NCBI GenBank assembly: GCA_016840165.1
Contig: JAEOSU010000080.1
Span: 62,001 to 126,000, forward strand
Length of the DNA: 64,000 nt
Source: Promethearchaeota archaeon
Lineage (GTDB): Archaea > Asgardarchaeota > Lokiarchaeia > Sigyniarchaeales > SOKP01
Direction: 5' to 3'
The notes under the pieces were generated by a model. It saw only the letters and a list, made by a program, of their open reading frames with translations. It ran no database searches and was not told where the DNA came from. Position 1 is the stretch's first letter; every line of letters starts with the position of its first letter. Shown in pieces: positions 18,469 through 27,219 of the stretch. Made by a program: the position numbers and the translations under genes.

Positions 18469-19449
18469 TTAAGTTAATTGTTCGTATCCATCTTCAGTCA
18501 CTAACACTGTCTCTTCAGATTGAGACACATAAATTCCCTTTTCTTCTGCTAATACATAATGCGCTTTTACTTTATTAGTTCTGACTAATTCTTCAAGTCC
18601 AAATACAACACCCATTTGAAATTCTTTTGCTAGCCATCTCTCAGCAAAAGGTAATGTCTTATAATTCTTGTTAATAAATCCTAAGATCTGTTTTGATGCT
18701 TTTCTTCGTAATGGAACTCTGCCGGTATAGGGATTTAATTCATAAATATAAGACGCATTAGTAGCATGAACAGATCCCCTTCCAGTTGAAGCAAAAATTT
18801 CAATAGCAAGAACATCACCTTCCTCAATAACATCACCACCTTGAGATCCTAACTCAGGTACTTGCTTTTTCCCATGTACTTTCCATCTTTCAACTTGGTG
18901 GCCACCAAGCTCTTTGATTGGATTATATTTAAATCCTTTAACAATATTTTCTGTTTTTTTCCCAATTTCCCTGGTGTTAATTTCAGGTTTAATCATCATT
19001 TTTGCCGCTTCTAATGCTACTTGAGTAGATTGAATGATATTTTCAAGTGATTTATCATCGTTAAAGCTAACTGTAAAGGCAGTATCTACAATGTATCCCT
19101 CAATATGAACCCCTAAATCAAGTTTAACTATATCACCTGATTGGATGGCTAAATTATCATCCTTGAGAGGAGAAGTATAATGAGCAGCTATGTTATTGAT
19201 ACTTACATTAACAGGAAAAGCACACTCACCTCCTAAGTCCCTAATCTTCGTTTCAGTGGATTCTACTAAATTAAAAACATTCTCTCCTTGCTTGATTTTT
19301 GGATTTATAAATTTTTTTACTTCTTGAGCAATCTTCCCCGCTTTTTTTAATGAAGTAACTTTTAGTTTCCGTTCTTCTTCTTCTTTTTCTAATTCTTCTT
19401 TGCTCTTTTCTTTCTTTTCCTTTGAACTATCCTTTTTATTTTCATTCAT
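18469..19449 (-). CDS. map: Type II methionine aminopeptidase with charged N-terminal extension
   Basis: This 326-residue protein cleaves the initiator methionine from nascent proteins. All five metal ligands are visible in order: two Asp in KLDLGVHIEGYIVDTAF, His in LGGHQVERWKVHG, Glu in AIEIFAS and Glu in SQSEETVLV. The insertion between the last two makes it type II, as expected for archaea and eukaryotic MetAP2. Archaeal forms have about 295 residues. Here the first 35 or so residues are an added block of alternating K/E runs, which recalls the polyvalent N-terminus of eukaryotic MetAP2. I start at the ATG at 19449 rather than the TTG one codon earlier. Confidence 0.92.
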   Translation of the reverse strand: MNENKKDSSKEKKEKSKEELEKEEEERKLKVTSLKKAGKIAQEVKKFINPKIKQGENVFNLVESTETKIRDLGGECAFPVNVSINNIAAHYTSPLKDDNLAIQSGDIVKLDLGVHIEGYIVDTAFTVSFNDDKSLENIIQSTQVALEAAKMMIKPEINTREIGKKTENIVKGFKYNPIKELGGHQVERWKVHGKKQVPELGSQGGDVIEEGDVLAIEIFASTGRGSVHATNASYIYELNPYTGRVPLRRKASKQILGFINKNYKTLPFAERWLAKEFQMGVVFGLEELVRTNKVKAHYVLAEEKGIYVSQSEETVLVTEDGYEQLT

Positions 19450-19602
19450 CAAAATAGAGAAATGTAAAAATTGATAAAAATATTTTTTAATTAATTAATA
19501 TCAAATTTAATAGATAATTAAAAATAAATAAAGTAAAGATTAATAAATAAATAAAGTTAAATAAATAGATCAATTAAGTTATTAATCAATTACTCTTTAC
19601 AG

Positions 19603-19621
19603 TTATTCTAAAATAGAATAA
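19603..19621. promoter_or_regulatory. Inverted repeat upstream of the Roadblock gene, with an extra half-site
   Basis: TTATTCTA and TAGAATAA form a perfect 8-3-8 inverted repeat; a third TATTCTA follows at 19624-19630. It lies about 50 bases before the Roadblock start codon in an AT-rich intergenic stretch, where a regulator-binding site would be expected. In a region this AT-rich, chance is possible. Confidence 0.35.
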
Positions 19622-19674
19622 AATATTCTACAAGTTAATCAAGCTATCCTATAAAAAAGTGGGGTTAATTACAT

Positions 19675-20046
19675 TTGTCTGAAAATATAAGCGAACTCAC
19701 TGATTTACTGAGAAAATTATCTGCGGTTAATTCTGACATAGAGGGCTCGGCAATAGTTAGTGTTCAGGGACTTCCGATATGTGACGTGTTGAGTAGAGAT
19801 GTTAATTCTGGGATAGTAAGTGCAATGTCAGCAGCAATTCAGAGTGTTTCAGAACGAGCGGTAGAGGAGCTTGATAGGGGAGATCTTAAAAGAATCCTTA
19901 TTGAGGGGGTTAATGGTATTATTATTCTTTCAAAAGCAGGAGAGAATGCGATTTTATGTACTTTGTGTAATGCTAATGCAAGTTTAGGGATGGTCTTTTT
20001 AAATATTCAAAGTGTTTCAAACCGTATTGCCGCACTTTTAGATTAA
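19675..20046 (+). CDS. Roadblock/LC7 domain protein
   Basis: This 123-residue protein is a single Roadblock/LC7 (MglB-like) domain. It has the pattern LLRKLSAVNSDIEGSAIVSVQGLPICDVL, a SAMSAAIQSVSERAVEEL helix, GVNGIIILSKAGENAILCTL strands and a final amphipathic helix. Roadblock proteins form dimers that bind and regulate small Ras-like GTPases. They are abundant in Asgard genomes, where many GTPases are found, though none is encoded in this window. The start is TTG. A TATA-like CCTATAAAAAAG lies about 25 bases upstream, so the mRNA may have almost no leader. Confidence 0.88.
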   Translation: MSENISELTDLLRKLSAVNSDIEGSAIVSVQGLPICDVLSRDVNSGIVSAMSAAIQSVSERAVEELDRGDLKRILIEGVNGIIILSKAGENAILCTLCNANASLGMVFLNIQSVSNRIAALLD

Positions 20047-20097
20047 TATTTTGATTTCAATGCGAGAGAGTGTGTTTTTTTAACCTTATGAGTCATA

Positions 20098-23000
20098 TCA
20101 TCCATTCTTTGAACCCTCATGATCATCTTTTTGCGAGTAAAGCAAGTCTGGATAGATAAAGTTAAACTCTTGACTAAATAATGTATGATTTGACCATTGC
20201 TTTTTTCGTTTACTCCAGATTAAGTTGGTGAGAGGGTTATAGTTATCAAGAATCCGATTATTGCCAATAATTGATTTCAAGAAAAAATCACCATCCACTA
20301 AATCCGTTAATATTAAATATTTCTCAACTTTGAGATATTGAAACACATATTCGAAGACTTGTAAAAATTCCGCAAGCTCACATTCGGGTAAATATAATTT
20401 AACCATCAAACCCTTAACGATGGTCTTTTTCTCATCGAATCCATGAATGTAATATTCACCTTTAATATCATATAAATGGACTAAGTTAAAATATTGAAAG
20501 ATATTCTTTAAGATGGGGAGAGCTTCACTTTTAATATTGAACAAGAAAAAGTGGATTGCTTCCTTGAATGCGAGATTTTTAAAAGTGATATAGGGCCATA
20601 CAAATTTGTTTTTGATAAGGAACTTGATCTTCTCAAATATTGATTGTGAATTAAAAGTCAACTTCTTTTTCACATCAACGGATTCACCGTTATAGACTTC
20701 AGTCAACAATTTGAATGCCCTTGTATCGGGTCCAGCATATTCTAGTCCATTTGCTTTATTTAATGCTAATCGCTTTAATTCTGAGTTTTGAAAACTATAT
20801 CTAGGATTAAAAAGCATGTTTTGAACATACATTCTAAAAGTTTTAGAGTCAAAGTACCAACCATCGGAGCCTAAATTAGTATTGAACTGAACAATTTGGG
20901 AAAATGATTCAATTTTAAACAAACAATACTCACGAAGTTTATTTTGACCCCGTAGCCAGTTAAGGTAGGAAGTATTCGGGTCATTATACGGAAAAAGATA
21001 ATTAATCAATAATGAACTGGAGCTATTGATTGAGACGTTATAGTGAATTTTTTGAAAAGTATTAGTGAGCAAGAGTTTTAAATCTATCTCTGCAAAATTA
21101 AACGGGGTAATATATAAGAAATACTGGGAGAGCCCAAACTTGTGAAATAATGGTAATAATCGAATTGAATCAATATAATGATGAAAAAATCGTTCTCTTT
21201 GGGCGATTTTATACTCTTCCATATCCGAAAAATATTCTTCAAGATGATGATTGAATTGTAACAAAAGACGCAGATCCTCCATCTCAAACGAAATATCTTC
21301 TGAACGAAGGCGAGTAAGAACCGTTTCGATAAGTGTTTTCATACCCTTATTCCTCGGCCATAATTTTATGCCATTGACTGAAATCTCAGTAAACGTGGTG
21401 GTCAGCTCGCCCAACACTTTTTGAATAAAGGTATAATATTCAGAAAATAAATCACTAGTATAGAAAAATTCTTTTTTAGTAAAATCATAAAAATCTTTTC
21501 GAGTAAAAGTTTCTAAAAATCCCGTCCATGGATAGCGTTTGAAAGATATAATATTTTCCTTGAACATACTATTCAATGCTGATAAAAAAATTACTTTTTC
21601 ATCACTTATCATATTCGGAATATATAATGACAAAGAGATATATTCTTCATCCGTTGAGAGATCAACTGTTTCATAGTAATAGATTTCTGGAAAATAGCTT
21701 TTTAGTTTTAGAATCGTCTCTTTTACCTCTAGATTACTTTTTAGGATAATATCCGGGAAATAATGAGCCATCCATGGGATGACTGTATTTATTAAATATG
21801 GTTTAAGAATCTGCGGTTCTTTTTTAATAAATTCCTCGAACAAAAGATTAATTGTTTTGTAGGATATCTCGTGAAGATTTGTCCTTGTTTGAAGCTCTCG
21901 AATACGTTCCTTCTTTACACTAATAATTTTTTCTAATGCTTCGGGCTTTGCAATGAGTTGTTTAATGGTGCTAATACTGAAGATTTTTAAGTTTGAACAA
22001 CCATTTAAGAACTTATGAAAAAATTGAAGCCGTTCTACCTCTTTGTGATATTTTTCATTAGCATTTAAATAATCTAAAAACAATTTTTTGAAGTCGTATG
22101 AATCTGTATTAATATCACTGAAGACTCCGTTAGTATCAATTAGCTGCAAAACGTTTTCTTTCTCAACAAACTCTTTAAATTGAATAATATTGAACAAATT
22201 CGATTTTTTTTCAATAATTCGAAAGTAATTGAGCCATTTTTCTAATTCCTCTATGATATAGAAAAACCCAAAATTGCGATTTCTCTCTAAAAAGCCTTGA
22301 AAATCCTTACGAAGGATGGAGGAGACGCGTAAACTCTCTAAACACTCCTCCAATTCTTTAGTGATATTATTTTGGTCAATAATAAAATCATAAAAATCCG
22401 ATTTTATTATGGAGGAAAGCTCCTTACTCCGGGAAAACCCTAATCCTATATACGAGTAAAATCGAACCCGATCCAAAATCAAAAATTTTAGAAGTGTTAA
22501 TCGGGAATTCACAAATTTGTTATGGTATTTTAGTGTAAACTCAAGTTCGTAGTCTTTTGATCCATTTTTAAGGTTTGGTTTAAGTATCTGGCCCTCTTTA
22601 TATGAGTCCAAGAAATAACGTAAATTCAAATTAAAAGTATAATTTTTTGCGAGGGAACAATATTTGTGAATAATATAGCCAGATTGTTCCATTTTATCGA
22701 GCATAGAGAGTAAATCTTTAATGTAAACCCGCGGAATTACAAAATATGAAAACATTTCTACCGCAAAATTGGTAATTGATAACTTTGGCATAACGATAAA
22801 TGGCATTTTATAGATAATTTTATCAATTTGAGCTTTATCTAACTGGGGATTGAATTTCAGACAGCACGCAATTACCGCCATATCCATTGCCTTCCAATCA
22901 GAATAATAGCTGGGAGCGATTCGACCAGACTTATTGATCCAGCGAAGATTTTTTTGAAATTTTCGGTAGCTTAACTCTGTTTTAATAATCCCTTGCTCTT

Positions 23001-23727
23001 TATATTTTGTAAAATATTCATTATATCCTTCCAATGTATCAACATTTTTTGCTCGATAAAATATCTGAGTCAAGACTCGTAGCGATTCGGTAATCTCATT
23101 ATTATTTATTCGATAGGAGGGTTTTTTAAAAGCCGAATCAAGCATATCCAGTAGTAATTGGGGTACCTCATCAAGATTCAGATTTGAGTATTGCCTGATA
23201 CATTCAAAGAAGTATTGTAAAGGAGTTTTCGAATCCAATTCTTTTAATTCGAGGAATTTCTCAAAGCGAAATTTATACTTTTCCTTTGAATAGCGAATAT
23301 ATCTTTCTCGAGCATTTAAAATCCATTCTTCAAGGAAATCAAATTCCTGTAAAGCAATCTCAACCAATTGTATAATAGCATAATCAATTAAATTAGAGTC
23401 TTTTAGGGCATCTGGAACAAAAGAAAAATAAGCACCTTGAAGTAGATAGTAAGGAAAGAACTTTTGATATTCCTTAAAGAGTTTGATATGGTATATTCCC
23501 TCTTCGACATATCTCATCACCCCATAAGAGAATAATTCGCCATCTGTTTCAAGATTTTCAATTTCGTCAAGGATATGTATCCTAAATTTTTTGTTAATTA
23601 CCTCTAAATTAATATAGGCGGTTAGATGGTTTATTAGGTTAAGGAAAATTTGATAAAATTGATTCTCATCATCGATTGTTGTCGCATTTTTCAATTGATT
23701 AAAATTCGGAGGATTAACCAAGCTCAT
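20098..23727 (-). CDS. Giant unknown protein
   Basis: I do not recognise this 1209-residue protein. It has no signal peptide, no clear membrane helix, no P-loop and no zinc-finger cysteine pattern. It is rich in F, Y, L, K and E in long helical-looking stretches (for example about residues 60-240), with a few winged-helix-like segments such as PRVYIKDLLSMLDKMEQSGYI near residue 335. The frame is intact over 3.6 kb. I use the ATG at 23727 rather than the TTG one codon upstream. It converges with the Roadblock gene and is divergent from a small membrane-protein gene. A large scaffold of alpha-solenoid type is possible, but this is a guess. Confidence 0.6.
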   Translation of the reverse strand: MSLVNPPNFNQLKNATTIDDENQFYQIFLNLINHLTAYINLEVINKKFRIHILDEIENLETDGELFSYGVMRYVEEGIYHIKLFKEYQKFFPYYLLQGAYFSFVPDALKDSNLIDYAIIQLVEIALQEFDFLEEWILNARERYIRYSKEKYKFRFEKFLELKELDSKTPLQYFFECIRQYSNLNLDEVPQLLLDMLDSAFKKPSYRINNNEITESLRVLTQIFYRAKNVDTLEGYNEYFTKYKEQGIIKTELSYRKFQKNLRWINKSGRIAPSYYSDWKAMDMAVIACCLKFNPQLDKAQIDKIIYKMPFIVMPKLSITNFAVEMFSYFVIPRVYIKDLLSMLDKMEQSGYIIHKYCSLAKNYTFNLNLRYFLDSYKEGQILKPNLKNGSKDYELEFTLKYHNKFVNSRLTLLKFLILDRVRFYSYIGLGFSRSKELSSIIKSDFYDFIIDQNNITKELEECLESLRVSSILRKDFQGFLERNRNFGFFYIIEELEKWLNYFRIIEKKSNLFNIIQFKEFVEKENVLQLIDTNGVFSDINTDSYDFKKLFLDYLNANEKYHKEVERLQFFHKFLNGCSNLKIFSISTIKQLIAKPEALEKIISVKKERIRELQTRTNLHEISYKTINLLFEEFIKKEPQILKPYLINTVIPWMAHYFPDIILKSNLEVKETILKLKSYFPEIYYYETVDLSTDEEYISLSLYIPNMISDEKVIFLSALNSMFKENIISFKRYPWTGFLETFTRKDFYDFTKKEFFYTSDLFSEYYTFIQKVLGELTTTFTEISVNGIKLWPRNKGMKTLIETVLTRLRSEDISFEMEDLRLLLQFNHHLEEYFSDMEEYKIAQRERFFHHYIDSIRLLPLFHKFGLSQYFLYITPFNFAEIDLKLLLTNTFQKIHYNVSINSSSSLLINYLFPYNDPNTSYLNWLRGQNKLREYCLFKIESFSQIVQFNTNLGSDGWYFDSKTFRMYVQNMLFNPRYSFQNSELKRLALNKANGLEYAGPDTRAFKLLTEVYNGESVDVKKKLTFNSQSIFEKIKFLIKNKFVWPYITFKNLAFKEAIHFFLFNIKSEALPILKNIFQYFNLVHLYDIKGEYYIHGFDEKKTIVKGLMVKLYLPECELAEFLQVFEYVFQYLKVEKYLILTDLVDGDFFLKSIIGNNRILDNYNPLTNLIWSKRKKQWSNHTLFSQEFNFIYPDLLYSQKDDHEGSKNG

Positions 23728-23887
23728 CAACTACTATATTTCATTTTGTCTAGCATACTATATGGAGAGGTTTGTTTTAAGTTTTTTTATCCAATTATAT
23801 CATTTATCTTATAATTTTCTTCATTTTTAAAGAAAAATTAGATCTATTCAATTGGAAAAGATATAGGATTTGTATATTATTGTAAGA

Positions 23888-23898
23888 TTTATATATAA
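23888..23898 (+). promoter_or_regulatory. TATA box candidate for the gene at 23943
   Basis: TTTATATATAA stands about 45 bases before the start codon and before the GTGAT ribosome-binding site, a sensible place for an archaeal TATA element. Confidence 0.4.
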
Positions 23899-23931
23899 CT
23901 TCTTTCTTGATTTTTATAATAATTCAATTTT

Positions 23932-23936
23932 GTGAT
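23932..23936 (+). promoter_or_regulatory. GTGAT ribosome-binding site that sets the start at 23943
   Basis: GTGAT lies six bases before the ATG at 23943. An earlier in-frame start (at 23907) would place this element inside the coding region, so the later ATG is preferred. Confidence 0.6.
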
Positions 23937-23942
23937 ATTAAA

Positions 23943-24638
23943 ATGGTTTCACCAATAGGTTGGCTTGATGGATTAACTGCATCAGGTATAATCCTTTCCT
24001 CAGTTATTTTTGGATTGTTATCGCTCTATAAAGCAAAAAAATTACATGCAAAATTACTCGCTATTGCCGCTCTTACGATGTTTTTTGTTGGCTGTTTATG
24101 GTTAGGTCCTTTTGTAGATTTCATTATGGTACTTTTTTTTAATACAAATTTAAGCGAGAATATATATTATTCTGTCCTCAGCTATACTAATGTCGCTCCG
24201 GCATTAATTTTTGCGATGTATCTTGGAGGCTCCCTTCTCTTACCTAAAAGAAAATGGATAATCGTTGGAATTTATATCATTTTGGGAGGGATATTCGAAT
24301 ACTTTCTATGGTTTCAGAATGCTCAGTCATTTTCATATATTCCTCATGAGGTCGGCGATTTAATTAATGCTGAATTTGTACGTACCTATTATACTTTTTA
24401 CTTTGTTGTCTTATTTTTAATTTCAGCATTAATTTTTCTCGGAATAGGATTTGCAATAAAAGCAAAACAATCAACAGGACAATTACGAAAAAAGTTTTTG
24501 TATTTATCATTAGGGTTTATAATTTTTGTTGTATGTGGTGCTTTAGATTCTGTTCTTACCTTACCAGTAGCAATAGGAGTCATTCGAGCAGTTATGATGA
24601 CTTTCGCTCTTTGGATGTATCTTGGACTTAAAACTTAG
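23943..24638 (+). CDS. Unknown seven-helix membrane protein
   Basis: This 231-residue protein has about seven hydrophobic segments of even spacing: WLDGLTASGIILSSVIFGLLSLY, an ALTMFFVGCLWLG helix, a third at ALIFAMYLGGSLLL, then IVGIYIILGGIFEYFLW, YTFYFVVLFLISALIFLGIGF, FLYLSLGFIIFVVCGAL and a last one near the C-terminus. The N-terminus is outside or at the membrane edge. The layout resembles histidine-kinase-type 7TM sensor domains without any attached enzyme domain, but I cannot name the family. T-rich sequence at 24655-24682 should end its transcript. Confidence 0.65.
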   Translation: MVSPIGWLDGLTASGIILSSVIFGLLSLYKAKKLHAKLLAIAALTMFFVGCLWLGPFVDFIMVLFFNTNLSENIYYSVLSYTNVAPALIFAMYLGGSLLLPKRKWIIVGIYIILGGIFEYFLWFQNAQSFSYIPHEVGDLINAEFVRTYYTFYFVVLFLISALIFLGIGFAIKAKQSTGQLRKKFLYLSLGFIIFVVCGALDSVLTLPVAIGVIRAVMMTFALWMYLGLKT

Positions 24639-24654
24639 AAATTTAATTCATTCA

Positions 24655-24682
24655 ATTTTTCTTTTTTTATTCTTTTTTTATT
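24655..24682 (+). terminator. T-rich terminator
   Basis: Three T runs (five, seven and seven residues) begin 17 bases after the stop of the plus-strand membrane protein and reach into the last codons of the convergent gene. Oligo-T clusters of this kind end archaeal transcripts. Confidence 0.45.
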
Positions 24683-26153
24683 GTCTGACTTCTTGAATAT
24701 AATCAAAGATCGTATCTACACGTTCTTTTATAGCACCAAATAAGCCCTCTTCTTCTGAAACAACTGAATTAATGGCAGTTTTTAATCCATAGTGACTTTC
24801 AGAAATCAATACTCGTATAGGTAGGGTTAATATCTCACTCATTAGCATCAAAAATTCTTGAACAATTTTAATAATTTTTGGGAATTTTTCTTCAGTCCTC
24901 TCCATAACCGATTGTTCAGATGAAATAAGTCCATCTTCTCGTTCTCTTCTCAATTCCTCCCAGACATTTTCCTTTAATTCGGCAAAATTAATCCCTAAAT
25001 TTTCTAAGGCTAATTGAGCGCCTTCAAATAAATAATTTATATCATCTTTTCCAGTAAATTGTTTTATATTTTCTACCATCTCAGTTGGTGCTAAACCATC
25101 GAGAAATGAGATAAGTAATTGATGATAATCATTAATCACATCAATTGGAATAAATAGTAAACTGAATTCTTTAATTTGTTGGAATAAATATCCTGCAACT
25201 TTCGAAAAGGTTTCATTCGTAAGTACTTTCTCAAGAATACCACCATATTCATTAAATAGATGGATTGCAAGAAAACCTATGATTCTAATCATGTCATCCT
25301 CATAATTTTTAAAATAATCAAAAAAATGCTCTGGTTCCATGTTTAATTTATCTTGGATGATCTCCCGAACCTTGGATTTAATTCCTTCTAAAGGTTCATC
25401 AAGCATCTCCTCAATTTTATCTAAGGAAAGAACATCCTGAAGTGTATCAATCATATCCATTTTTGTCTCTTGGACTGCTTCCTCCTCCAAATCCTCTTCA
25501 AATTTTACATCTGAATTTAATTTATCCTTTATCTTAACTTCTGAGAGTTTTTTCCATTCTAAAGCATCATATATTTTACATTTAAATTGAAGACACTCTT
25601 CTCCTCGTGCCATACATCTTTGTTCAACAATATTTATTCGATAATCATTTCTTTTGATTTTTAAAATAAAATTTGCTACACTTTCAAGCATACCTGTTAA
25701 TCCACAGGCTAAACCCTCGATATTGTCATTTTTTATTTTTTGAAAATCGAAAGTATCAGCATCATCCATACCGTAGCCAGCACATATTGGGCATGTTTTG
25801 ATGCGAATAATATAATCATTATATTTTGATCCTTCGTGAGGGATCTCCTCATAGGTTAAATCTCCTTCCGCAATTTCTTTTCCAAAAACAACTACCCATA
25901 AGAGTTCAAAATAATCAAGTACTTTTTTTGGACTTCCAGGCATGAACTTAAATACACCTGAATGGCGCTCACACGATTCACGTGCCGCTCTTTTCCCGAT
26001 TTCTCGAAGAATAGTGATACTATCTTCTTCATTTTCCGTAATTTCGTTGATTTCTTTTAGAATTTCCCTATAAAGAAGCGTATAAAACAGAGAATTAGTA
26101 TTTCGTCCAAATGCTTTAGTAATTCTTTTTAATAACCATTGAACAGCTCCCAT
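24678..26153 (-). CDS. V4R (TRAPP/Bet3-related) domain protein with long helical C-terminus
   Basis: The first 210 residues of this 491-residue protein fit a V4R domain: an N-terminal helix with EILREIGKRAARESCERH, then FGKEIAEGDLTYEEIP strands, ACGLTGMLESVANFIL, and the closing RCMARGEECLQFKCKIYDA. CPICAGYG in the middle offers a cysteine pair. V4R domains bind small hydrophobic ligands or metals and share their fold with the eukaryotic TRAPP subunit Bet3. The remaining 280 residues are acidic and mostly helical with no family I know. It starts two bases after the gene at 26156-26665, so the two are translationally coupled. Confidence 0.65.
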   Translation of the reverse strand: MGAVQWLLKRITKAFGRNTNSLFYTLLYREILKEINEITENEEDSITILREIGKRAARESCERHSGVFKFMPGSPKKVLDYFELLWVVVFGKEIAEGDLTYEEIPHEGSKYNDYIIRIKTCPICAGYGMDDADTFDFQKIKNDNIEGLACGLTGMLESVANFILKIKRNDYRINIVEQRCMARGEECLQFKCKIYDALEWKKLSEVKIKDKLNSDVKFEEDLEEEAVQETKMDMIDTLQDVLSLDKIEEMLDEPLEGIKSKVREIIQDKLNMEPEHFFDYFKNYEDDMIRIIGFLAIHLFNEYGGILEKVLTNETFSKVAGYLFQQIKEFSLLFIPIDVINDYHQLLISFLDGLAPTEMVENIKQFTGKDDINYLFEGAQLALENLGINFAELKENVWEELRREREDGLISSEQSVMERTEEKFPKIIKIVQEFLMLMSEILTLPIRVLISESHYGLKTAINSVVSEEEGLFGAIKERVDTIFDYIQEVRQ

Positions 26154-26155
26154 AC

Positions 26156-26665
26156 CTAATTCCCTCCTATATTATATTTATAGTGATGGATACAAGTTTT
26201 ATTTCCAAGGGATCGCGATTCTGAGACCTCAAATGGTTCTATTGAGAATTCTGGAGTCGGATTTGAGTCTTGGTTGATGATAGAGATGATTTCTGCCATC
26301 ATTGCAATGATAATTTCACACCCAGCTTCATTAATATCATCAAAATGGTATTTACATAGCGCACAGTTACTATCTTTGACTATTATACTGTTTTCTAATT
26401 TATCTAACTCAACTGAAACCCCACTATTTAAAATATTTTTATATAAAGTGGCTAGTATATCCTTAATGTTAGTTAAATTCGCTGAATCGATTGGTTTCCA
26501 GTATTTAATGTAAGTTTGAGCAATGTTTTTTCCCATTCTTCTAAGTTTTGTTTTGATATCTTTAACATCATTTAGCTTCATAAATCGTTCTAGATGATAG
26601 ACTGCATTCCGCAATTGATTCATAGTTGCCTCTGATTGTACTAATTCTTCTCGTGTATAATTCAT
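26156..26665 (-). CDS. Small V4R/TRAPP-like protein
   Basis: This 169-residue protein has the helical N-terminus (KTKLRRMGKNIAQTYIKYW) and the strand-cysteine pattern (SIIVKDSNCALCKYHF, GCEIIIAMMAEIISII, KTCIHHYKYN) of short archaeal V4R/Bet3-like proteins. The C-x2-C and late C-x-H-H residues could bind a metal. AAAAGGTGTGAATAATG precedes the start. It is the first gene of a tight pair with the longer V4R protein, which suggests a heterodimer such as those formed by TRAPP small subunits. The family call is by pattern and moderate. Confidence 0.55.
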   Translation of the reverse strand: MNYTREELVQSEATMNQLRNAVYHLERFMKLNDVKDIKTKLRRMGKNIAQTYIKYWKPIDSANLTNIKDILATLYKNILNSGVSVELDKLENSIIVKDSNCALCKYHFDDINEAGCEIIIAMMAEIISIINQDSNPTPEFSIEPFEVSESRSLGNKTCIHHYKYNIGGN

Positions 26666-26865
26666 TATTCACACCTTTTAAGTAATCTTTTAATTAAGTA
26701 ATAGTTGAAAAATTATTTTCTTTTTTAATATTTTCAATTCGATGAGTATATTATTAGTATGTTTTCACAATGAATAAATTTTTCAATCCAAAAACGAAAA
26801 AAGTATGTTAACAGGAACATATTTTCTAAAGTTTGTATATAAGATAAAAGAAAAGAAAAAAGAAA

Positions 26866-27219
26866 TTACATATTAGCAATTATTTCACGAAGGACTGGTT
26901 CTCCTGCAGCACCAATCATCATGCCATTTCGTACAAGGGGTTGCCCTTGAACTTGTATTGTATGATCTAAAAGTTGACCATTTTTGAAAAAAAGCAATGT
27001 TGGAATCGCAGTTATTCCAAATCGTTGTCCAAGTGGACGATTTTGGTCTAGATCCACTTTTAGGACGTGTATCAATCCTTCCTCATGCAGTTTTTCTAAA
27101 ATAGGACTGACAAATTTACATGGACCACACCAAACGGTATAAATATCTATTATTACTTTTCCCTGTTTCATTTCATTAGAAATTTCCAAGCCATATTCTT
27201 TTAATTCTTCGATATTCAA
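26866..27219 (-). CDS. Thioredoxin
   Basis: This 117-residue protein has the thioredoxin active site WCGPC near residue 31, the preceding strand VIIDIYTV, the cis-proline loop AIPTLLFFKNGQ and the usual alpha/beta order. It should reduce protein disulfides in the cytoplasm. It is divergent from hdrC, a redox protein, across a 322-base region that contains a 22-bp palindrome. No thioredoxin reductase lies nearby. Confidence 0.92.
   Translation of the reverse strand: MNIEELKEYGLEISNEMKQGKVIIDIYTVWCGPCKFVSPILEKLHEEGLIHVLKVDLDQNRPLGQRFGITAIPTLLFFKNGQLLDHTIQVQGQPLVRNGMMIGAAGEPVLREIIANM

Noticed and set aside
19453..19674. Repeat-like ATAAATAAATAAAG tracts before the Roadblock gene as a possible CRISPR or satellite
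   Set aside because: The units are irregular, short and low-complexity; they reflect base composition, not a repeat array.
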